A DNA stretch of 64,000 bases from CAZPHU01 sp964419255 (lineage in GTDB: Bacteria > Fibrobacterota > Chitinivibrionia > Chitinivibrionales > CAYFVL01). Both the position numbers and the translations under genes were made by a program. The stretch is from positions 32,388-96,387 of the forward strand of contig CAYQOU010000006.1 of NCBI GenBank assembly GCA_964419255.1, read 5' to 3'. Shown one piece after another: positions 45,180-51,602 of this stretch (the first letter of the stretch is position 1; each line of letters begins with the position of its first letter). The notes below the pieces were generated by a model that saw only the letters and a list, made by a program, of their open reading frames with translations, made no database searches and was not told where the DNA came from.

Positions 45180-46310
45180 AACGGTGGGAATCCTGAAGCT
45201 TTTCAATCGTGATACCATTTATTTGTAAGAATTGCTTGTGAAACTGCTCAGTATCCGAAAAACCGCAGTGCTGCGCAAGGGCTTCGATGCTCATGGAGGA
45301 ATCTTGCTGTGCAAGCAGAGTCGCTCTGTTTATGCGTACATGGGCAAGAAACTGCTCTACACTCATTCCCAGCTCCCGCTCGAAAAGACTTTGCAGAAAT
45401 GCGGGACCGGTTACCAGATCCTCGCATATCCTCTCGAGCGTCAAATCCGGATCGGCATAGTTGCTTTCCAGATACCTGCAGGCCCGCTGCACTTCCTTAT
45501 CCATTACCGACAACCGGGTGGTGGTCAAAAATCGCTTTTTTTCGCGTCCTCTAACAAGCAACAGAGCGGTTGCCCCGATTACTCCCACGCTGATAACCAG
45601 AAGCACCATCTGCATCCGATGCCGATCGGCAAATCGAACCGGCGGGAGAGTTGACAGTTTTGCTTTCAGGCGTCCCGCAAGAGAGCCGCCGGGTGCGGGA
45701 GGCTCGGATTTTCCGGCGCCGGAATGTGCAACCCCCACTGCGCTATCGGCGCCATCGGCACTGTCCCCCGATGTTTCTGTATAGGATTCGGCTGAATCCG
45801 CAAGCAAAGCCGTATCGGCACTAAGGCTGTCGGTAAGGAGTGTATCGCCTGTGTTACTGCTGTCGGAGAGAGTATCGGCAGAAAGTGAGTCGGCAGAAAG
45901 TGAGTCGGCAGAAAGTGAGTCGGCAGAAAGTGAGTCGGCAGAAANNNNNNNNNNNNNNNNNNNNNNNNNNNNNNNNNNNNNNNNNNNNNNNNNNNNNNNN
46001 NNNNNNNNNNNNNNNNNNNNNNNNNNNNNNNNNNNNNNNNNNNNTCGGCAGAAAGTGAGTCGGCAGAAAGTGAGTCGGCAGAAAGGGAATCCGCGGAGAA
46101 GGAGGCGGAGTCGGGGGTAAAGACAGTATCATTTCGCACGCCGGAATCGGTGACAGTTGTATCCGCGAAAGTATCGAGCCGCGTGGTATCCATCTTTACA
46201 GTATCGGGTGCCATAGAATCGGCTAAAGCTTCTGCGCTGTCATAATCCTCCTGCTGCGCGTATACCCCCTGTGCCGTCAATAAAAGCAAAGTACATAAAA
46301 AACGGTTCAT
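45172..46310 (-). CDS. Membrane-spanning AraC-type regulator with a SADSL repeat stalk
   Basis: One gene cut in the assembly by 100 N at 45945-46044. N-terminus MNRFLCTLLLLTAQGVYA is a signal peptide. Then comes an Asp/Ser/Thr-rich extracytoplasmic stalk with tandem SADSL units and further Asp/Ser/Thr sequence (SADTLSDSSNTGDTLL). One membrane span follows (MQMVLLVISVGVIGATALLLV), then an AraC double helix-turn-helix in the cytoplasm (LTLERICEDLVTGPAFLQSL and SIEALAQHCGFSDTEQFHKQ). Both sides of the gap read the same SADSL frame if the gap is 5+15n bases, while 100 N shifts it. No ligand-binding domain is visible. It lies 2 bp after a coiled-coil gene and overlaps the transglutaminase gene. 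Confidence 0.8.
45875..46085 (-). repeat. 15-bp coding tandem repeat interrupted by 100 N
   Basis: The unit TCGGCAGAAAGTGAG (plus strand) codes for SADSL on minus. About 4.7 units lie left of the N run and 2.7 right of it. Joining them in phase needs 5 bases plus any multiple of 15, so at least seven to eight copies exist and the true number is unknown. Changes in copy number stay in frame, so the stalk can vary in length. Confidence 0.9.
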
Positions 46311-46312
46311 TT

Positions 46313-47503
46313 TCAGCTCTTATAGCGCTGCATCTGCTCCGATATCAGAAGCGCGAAATTATTACCCATTGCATCGATCTTGGCCGTCAACCGATTACAG
46401 AACGCAACCACCTCTTCGTATGCACGGGTTCGTAAGTTGTGATTCACCTCTTTTAATGCGTTCTCATTTAAAATCTCGTTTGTGGCAACGGCAAAATGCA
46501 AAGATTTGTTTTCACTGATACGTTTGAGCGCATCCTGAACCAGCTGAAGAGCCTCGGCATAGATATCCCGATCGAAATTCTTCTGTAAAGTGCGTGTCAG
46601 AAACGTCAACTGTTCGCCGAAAAACATACTGTTGTATACGTAATGACGCTGATTCTTGTACACCGACTGGTCATAGAAATACTCGGCTATGACACGGCCT
46701 TTAGTCGTTTTGACCACCGATTTGGGAAGAGAAATCTTCTCCTGTGCTTTTTCTGAATTTTTTGTCCGCACCTCTGAGGCTTCTTCCATGGCGTGCTCTT
46801 CTGAGGAGCGGATTTCTCTCCGGGTATCGTCAGACGAGCGTTCGTGCTCATCCTTTTTTGGTATCCGCTCCTGAGATATCTCCGCTCCATTCTCTTCGGC
46901 TCCATTTTCTTCGGCTCCATCCTCTTCGTCTCCATCCTCGTCCGGCTCGCCCCCGAAGCACTTCCGGGGAAGAATGATCTCGTACAAACCGTTGATCACT
47001 TCGTTTCCGTTCCTGGACAGCTCTTCATTGACCTGCGTTTCGATCAAACTCAGCTCCTGCTCCTTTACCTTCAGCTTTTCGAGCTTGGTATTCAGCCGCG
47101 CGATTTCTTCGCTGCACTCGCCGATCTCCTGCTTGACAGTTGCTATCTCGGCATCCCTTTTTCTCTTCTCCTCAAGCATGGTGCGCGAGTCGCTGCTTAT
47201 CTTTTTAATATATTCCTCTTTATTGCGAAGCAAGTCCATCTTCTCCTGATAGAATTGGATAAGCATGTCCACGGTCGAGGAGCCGGTCTCCTCGGGCATG
47301 TTTTTCTTCAGAGACCAGAGTTGCTCCAGCACCACCTTGGCATTTTCTTTTTCACTGGATAGAAGTTTTTCGGAGATATCGTACATATTTTCAGACATCG
47401 TCGATGCACGAGCATCGAGAAGAATGGAATAGAGTCTGTTACCGTCGGTCGTGCTGCCGCCCAGAGCCTCAAACGGCTTATTCATCGCATGGATTCGCCT
47501 CAT
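46313..47503 (-). CDS. Coiled-coil protein of unknown function
   Basis: 396 residues, no signal peptide or membrane span. Long heptad-rich stretch at about 85-165 (EEYIKKISSDSRTMLEEKRK, IARLNTKLEKLKVKEQELS). Then a very acidic low-complexity part (DEDGDEEDG and repeated AEENG), a basic/charged linker, and a helical C-terminal domain (LTRTLQKNFDRDIYAEALQL, EEVVAFCNRLTAKIDA). AGGGG lies 9 bases before the ATG at 47503; a second Met at 47485 is possible. It is the first gene of a three-gene cluster with the membrane AraC regulator and the transglutaminase lipoprotein. A cytoplasmic scaffold or sensor role is conceivable, but this is inference. Confidence 0.75.
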   Translation of the reverse strand: MRRIHAMNKPFEALGGSTTDGNRLYSILLDARASTMSENMYDISEKLLSSEKENAKVVLEQLWSLKKNMPEETGSSTVDMLIQFYQEKMDLLRNKEEYIKKISSDSRTMLEEKRKRDAEIATVKQEIGECSEEIARLNTKLEKLKVKEQELSLIETQVNEELSRNGNEVINGLYEIILPRKCFGGEPDEDGDEEDGAEENGAEENGAEISQERIPKKDEHERSSDDTRREIRSSEEHAMEEASEVRTKNSEKAQEKISLPKSVVKTTKGRVIAEYFYDQSVYKNQRHYVYNSMFFGEQLTFLTRTLQKNFDRDIYAEALQLVQDALKRISENKSLHFAVATNEILNENALKEVNHNLRTRAYEEVVAFCNRLTAKIDAMGNNFALLISEQMQRYKS

Positions 47504-47772
47504 GATCGCGTACCCCTTTTATACATTTAATCGAATCAGTTACTTCCTGGATAAAAAAAAGCTTCCCTCGTGCTGAGTATACCCTAGATTTACGGGGAAT
47601 TCAACAGATAAATTGTCTAAGCGTTTATTCTGGATGAAGATAGGGATTTGGTACAAGGCGGGGACGATGTCTCCCTCTGCGTCCCTCCTCCGATGTGGCC
47701 CCCGGCAAATCTGCTTCCCGACACCTTCGGACACGACTCCAGGGCACGGAATCGGTCTGCGAGCGCCTCATG
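47504..47772. other. Gene-free region upstream of the coiled-coil gene
   Basis: Should carry the promoter of the coiled-coil/AraC/transglutaminase cluster (minus strand). A short basic frame at 47540-47734 has no start signal. On minus, Ser- and Gly-rich frame remnants continue from the repeat remnant to the right. Confidence 0.35.
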
Positions 47773-47880
47773 CTACGAGTTTTTGGTGAGAATCGGTTGT
47801 AAACCTTTTCTAAGCACGATTTTGGAGAAAGAATCGGGTGCCGGAGTCGTCGAAGGAGTATTCGTTATCACCGAATCGCG
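47773..47880 (-). pseudogene. Out-of-gene repeat remnant downstream of the small membrane protein
   Basis: Past the TAG at 47881-47883 the same frame stays open for 35 codons (RDSVITNTPSTTPAPDSF ... LTKNS) to a second TAG at 47773. This stretch resembles a segment inside the gene (ESLLTNTLPKCSTPDSV), so the TAG may be a nonsense change in a longer repetitive protein. Confidence 0.4.
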
Positions 47881-48222
47881 CTAAAAGTACTTCGCAAGGC
47901 ATTTTTTCTTGCGCAATCGGCTTCGAAGCACCTTTTGGGACCATTCGTCACCAGAGAATGGGTCTGGAAAGTCACCGGGAACCGATTCGTTAGGCCAAAC
48001 AGCGTCTGAGAGGCTTTTTGCAGTCATTCTTTCTACCGAATCGGGTGTTGAGCACTTCGGGAGGGTATTCGTCAGTAACGATTCTGGTTCCGGCCGCCTC
48101 GGGAAGGGTTTTCGGTAAAAAAGAATCGGTATCAGGACAGCTGTTAAGGAAATTACAGGTAAAATCCATTTAGCGACACCCCGTCTCAGGAGATTAAAAC
48201 CGCTCCGTGCCCCCCTCTCCAC
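47881..48222 (-). CDS. Small membrane protein with degenerate repeats
   Basis: 113 residues from a GTG at 48222, 12 bp after the TPR gene stop. A basic N-terminus (RSGFNLLRRGVAKW), one membrane span (ILPVISLTAVLIPILFY), then a Pro/Ser/Asp-rich outer part with repeated elements (SLLTNT, TPDSV, NESVP). It has no known family. The position at the end of the transporter/TPR operon supports a gene. The low complexity and possible nonsense end make it less certain. Confidence 0.45.
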   Translation of the reverse strand: MERGARSGFNLLRRGVAKWILPVISLTAVLIPILFYRKPFPRRPEPESLLTNTLPKCSTPDSVERMTAKSLSDAVWPNESVPGDFPDPFSGDEWSQKVLRSRLRKKKCLAKYF

Positions 48223-48234
48223 TCTTCCGCCCCC

Positions 48235-49677
48235 CTACACCGTGGTCAGCTCCTCGTACAACTCCCACAAAAGAGGCAGCTGCTGCAGAAGCTCGGTTTC
48301 TGCAAATCCGTTCTCCAGTGCCCGTGTCAGATGCCCCCTGGCCTGGTCGGCATTGTTGTCCAGGGCTGCGATGACCGCCAGGAAATACCAGCAATCGGGG
48401 CAGCCCTGATGGGACAGTAAATATTTCCGGATCTGCCTCTCCGCCTTGTCTGTCTTCCCCTGCGAAATAAGCGCCTGCCACTGCAGCCGCAACGAGATGC
48501 TGTCCTTATGATGCAGCTTATTCACCTGCGTGACAGCCTCATCAAACTGCTTGTTTTGGAGAGAATACTCCGCAAGTACTGCCCTTATCGTGTCCGTCAT
48601 CGCCTCGGTTCCACTCAACCTCTTGAACAAAGCGGCTGCTTTGCCTTTCTGCTCATCCTTTCGCTGATAGGCAAGAATCCTTTCTGCATCCAGTTCGTCG
48701 CTTCTCTTATCCAGCTTGTCCGACAATTTGATTATCTCATCGATTCGCGCAAACTGCTGCAATCTGCGCAGTTTCCGGACCGTATCGGCAATCGTATCCG
48801 CATCCAGGCGGTGAATGATCGCCAGAGTCGATTTGGTGTAGGTCTCGATATCCCCCTTCAGCAACGACAGCTCCCTGAGCCCCATCCATCCCGCGGGAGA
48901 TTTCGGAGACAGCCTGACCGAACGGAGGAAAAAATCTTTCGCCTTGTCGTATTCCTTACGCCTGGTGTGTATGGAGGCGATATTCATATATATACCGGCA
49001 TCCGCCTTGTTCAGCTCCAGCGCCTCTGTGTACAATTTCAGCGCGGCGTCCACCTGATCGAGTCTCTCGTAGACGACACCCAGATTTTTCAGGGCCGATG
49101 GAAACTCGGGCTGATACCGGATGGCCTTCTGATAGGCCGGAATGGCATCTCTCAGACGCTGAGCTTTGACATAGGCATTCCCCAGATTAAACCACGCATC
49201 GGCAAAATCCGGCCGTGCCTCCGCAGCCTTTTCAAAAAGCTCGATGGCCCGCTGGTTTTCTTCCTTCTGGTCGTAGTAGTTGCCCAGATTCAGCAATGCG
49301 CCGTAGTTGTCCGGCTCAAGCTCCAGCACCTTTTCGAAACACCGGCGGGCGGCATCGAAATCTTTGCGGGTCAGATGCACGATCCCCAGATTGTTCCACC
49401 CCTCCAGCTTGCGCGGTCGCAAAGTGGTCAGCCTCTCAAAGGCTTCGTATGCATTTTCGATGTCCTGCCGGTTGAAACAGATGTTCCCATATTCCAGGAT
49501 AATTGCGTAATCCTGCCCGAAGCGGTTCATCAGTTCTCTGTAGAGCTCTATTGCCTCATTATACCACCCCAGATCCGCATAGTATTGCGCCAGCCTTACG
49601 CCGCTGTCACGGTCATCGGGGTTTTGCCGCCAGGCGTCCCGCAGCTCTTCCAGTTGCTGTTTGTCAAGTGGCATCAT
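48235..49677 (-). CDS. TPR-repeat protein
   Basis: 480 residues from the ATG at 49677, preceded by AGAGGAT. At least seven tetratricopeptide repeats in the first 270 residues, for example VRLAQYYADLGWYNEAIELY, GNICFNRQDIENAYEAFERL, ALLNLGNYYDQKEENQRAIE and WFNLGNAYVKAQRLRDAIPA. A helical middle part and a C-terminal TPR-like pair (WYFLAVIAALDNNADQARGH) follow. There is no signal peptide or membrane span, so it is a cytoplasmic scaffold. It starts 8 bp after the solute-binding lipoprotein gene and is clearly part of the same operon. Confidence 0.88.
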   Translation of the reverse strand: MMPLDKQQLEELRDAWRQNPDDRDSGVRLAQYYADLGWYNEAIELYRELMNRFGQDYAIILEYGNICFNRQDIENAYEAFERLTTLRPRKLEGWNNLGIVHLTRKDFDAARRCFEKVLELEPDNYGALLNLGNYYDQKEENQRAIELFEKAAEARPDFADAWFNLGNAYVKAQRLRDAIPAYQKAIRYQPEFPSALKNLGVVYERLDQVDAALKLYTEALELNKADAGIYMNIASIHTRRKEYDKAKDFFLRSVRLSPKSPAGWMGLRELSLLKGDIETYTKSTLAIIHRLDADTIADTVRKLRRLQQFARIDEIIKLSDKLDKRSDELDAERILAYQRKDEQKGKAAALFKRLSGTEAMTDTIRAVLAEYSLQNKQFDEAVTQVNKLHHKDSISLRLQWQALISQGKTDKAERQIRKYLLSHQGCPDCWYFLAVIAALDNNADQARGHLTRALENGFAETELLQQLPLLWELYEELTTV

Positions 49678-49685
49678 TATATCCT

Positions 49686-51116
49686 CTACTCCACTTCGCC
49701 TGCCGCCGGCAGTCCGGATGCATATTTTCTCATAACACTCTCTATATGTTGCCGGTCGGGAATGGCTCCTTGCGACGCCCACTGCCCTTGGACGATAATC
49801 GTATGCCACGCATCAAGATATGAGCCGATCACCTTAGCCAGATCCGGATACGCGGGAACGGTCGTTTTTTTGTTGTGCATCAACTGCTGAAACGATACCG
49901 AGTAGATCTTGGAAATCCATGTCCCCCCGAAAAGAAGGTTCATATCACTCAATATATCCTTTCGTACCGGTATCATGCCAAAGCGACTGCAGCCCTGTAT
50001 CTGATTTTCGGCATTGGTGATATGTCTGGCCAGCTCATACGAGTTGTGTGGATCGGATGATTTGGCAGGGATAGCCCACCACCACCCCCCCGTGGTGATC
50101 GCGTTGCGCCCCTGGCGTTTGATATTCCCCTTTTCATCCAGCTGCACCGAGCACCCCCGGGGCATCACCGCCACTCCCATATCGTCCGGATCGCTCAGAT
50201 AGCCACCAAGCCCGTCGCGACCCGTTCCGTGAAGATAGAAGCAGTCCAGCTGTGTCATGAAAGAAAGATACACCTCATCGTCACCAAAGCCCCGCCAGAT
50301 ATCCGGGCCACTCCAGCCCTGCTCCCACATGCGCGAATTGTAAATGCCTCCGAAAGCATACACTGCCTCCCAATGCATCGCATCGACAACCGGATCGCCA
50401 CTCATCGTAATGAGCGCGGTGCTGTCTCCCCCACACTGAAAAATTCTGTCCATGATCCGTTGAGCGGTTCCGAAATATCGCTTTGCACGATGCGCTACTC
50501 GCCCGCCTGAAAAATCTCCATCGGCATGCGCCCAGATCCAGCCCACCACAAACACATCATAATAGTCCCACTGGTTGGGGTCCTGCTCCAGAAGATAGGT
50601 GGCGGGAAGGCCATATCCGTTTATCTTTTTCAGTGCCTCATGGATGGATGGCTGATACCTGCGCCACTGGGCCTGTGCCTCGGCAACTTTGCTTTTCCGA
50701 TACACCATTATCCGGGTCTCAAACTTTCGGGGAACCATATAATGTTTACCCCCGAACTCTGCCAACGAAGTCAGAAGATATGTATCCTTATACTCTTTTA
50801 TCTGCTCCTTCGAAAGAAAATCGTCGAGCGGCATTAAAGCCCCCCGGTCAACCAGCCGGTACGCTTCACTGAAAGGTACCTTAACAAGATGCATATCCGG
50901 GTAGTTATCTATCTCTCCGATGAGCTCGTCGGGGCTATTGTAATGAAAAACCTCGATCTCTGCAGAGTGGCTCTTTTCAAAAGGAGGAATCACCTCGTTG
51001 CCGAAATAGTTTTCCTGCTCGTCTATCATACGAATAAGCACATTCATTCTGGTCGACGAACATCTCACCAGAAATATCGCAAATATCACCCAAAAGTACA
51101 CGTTCAGTTTCTTCAT
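49686..51116 (-). CDS. Extracellular solute-binding lipoprotein (family 1)
   Basis: 476 residues. Signal peptide with lipobox-like IFLVRC at Cys19, so the mature protein would be lipid-anchored. Family 1 solute-binding features: IPPFEKSHSAEIEVFHYNS, YPDMHLVKVPFSEAYRLVD, GALMPLDDFLS, MVPRKFETRIMVYRK, ITTGGWWWAIPAKS. The family binds sugars or oligosaccharides for ABC importers, but no ABC permease or ATPase gene is in the operon. Its partners here are a HEAT-repeat transporter and a cyclic-nucleotide-binding protein. It may act as a ligand sensor instead. It follows the cNMP gene by 3 bp. Confidence 0.85.
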   Translation of the reverse strand: MKKLNVYFWVIFAIFLVRCSSTRMNVLIRMIDEQENYFGNEVIPPFEKSHSAEIEVFHYNSPDELIGEIDNYPDMHLVKVPFSEAYRLVDRGALMPLDDFLSKEQIKEYKDTYLLTSLAEFGGKHYMVPRKFETRIMVYRKSKVAEAQAQWRRYQPSIHEALKKINGYGLPATYLLEQDPNQWDYYDVFVVGWIWAHADGDFSGGRVAHRAKRYFGTAQRIMDRIFQCGGDSTALITMSGDPVVDAMHWEAVYAFGGIYNSRMWEQGWSGPDIWRGFGDDEVYLSFMTQLDCFYLHGTGRDGLGGYLSDPDDMGVAVMPRGCSVQLDEKGNIKRQGRNAITTGGWWWAIPAKSSDPHNSYELARHITNAENQIQGCSRFGMIPVRKDILSDMNLLFGGTWISKIYSVSFQQLMHNKKTTVPAYPDLAKVIGSYLDAWHTIIVQGQWASQGAIPDRQHIESVMRKYASGLPAAGEVE

Positions 51117-51119
51117 GAA

Positions 51120-51602
51120 TTAACTTGCCCGGTTCGAAGACAATTTTTGGATTAATTCGTTTGCTTTTCTCAGTCGTTTTACAAATATGCTGAGTAGCTC
51201 GATGGCGATGGAGGGATACTCCTGGAGAACATCATGCATATCTTCGCTGCGTATGCGAAGAAGGACACAGTCCTTTCCAGCTACCACACTCGCCGAACGC
51301 ACCTCGGCATCAAAGAGGCTCATGTCACCAAAGCACTCCCCTTCACCAAGCTCCGCCAGTTTTACGGTATCATTATGACCGCTCGATTTACATATCAGTA
51401 CGCCACCGTGCTTTATCAGATAGAAAGAATCACCTATTTCATCCTCATACACTATAGTCTCGTTGCTACTGTATTGTACTTCCTGAGCAACGGCGGCTAT
51501 CGCTTTGAGATCGTTTGTCTGTACCGCCGAAAAAAGCGGGCTCTTTTTCAGGAAAATGATATTCTCCAGGATCGTATACGAATCGCCAGTTATGTCAGGC
51601 AT
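51120..51602 (-). CDS. Cyclic-nucleotide-binding domain protein
   Basis: 160 residues made of one cNMP-binding (CAP-like) domain: FLKKSPLFSAVQTNDLKAIA, VYEDEIGDSFYLIKHGGVLI and the phosphate-binding cassette GECFGDMSLFDAEVRSASV. In that cassette FGE-L is FGDMSL and RxA is RSA, a near-standard site. No helix-turn-helix follows, so it is not a CRP-type regulator. It overlaps the HEAT-repeat transporter gene by 8 bp. In related bacteria a similar domain is fused to the same kind of transporter, so it may be a detached regulatory module. Confidence 0.88.
   Translation of the reverse strand: MPDITGDSYTILENIIFLKKSPLFSAVQTNDLKAIAAVAQEVQYSSNETIVYEDEIGDSFYLIKHGGVLICKSSGHNDTVKLAELGEGECFGDMSLFDAEVRSASVVAGKDCVLLRIRSEDMHDVLQEYPSIAIELLSIFVKRLRKANELIQKLSSNRAS

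Noticed and set aside
48508..49890. 460-codon plus-strand frame over the TPR gene
   Set aside because: The TPR repeats on minus are unmistakable, and the plus frame is a by-product of their regular codon pattern.
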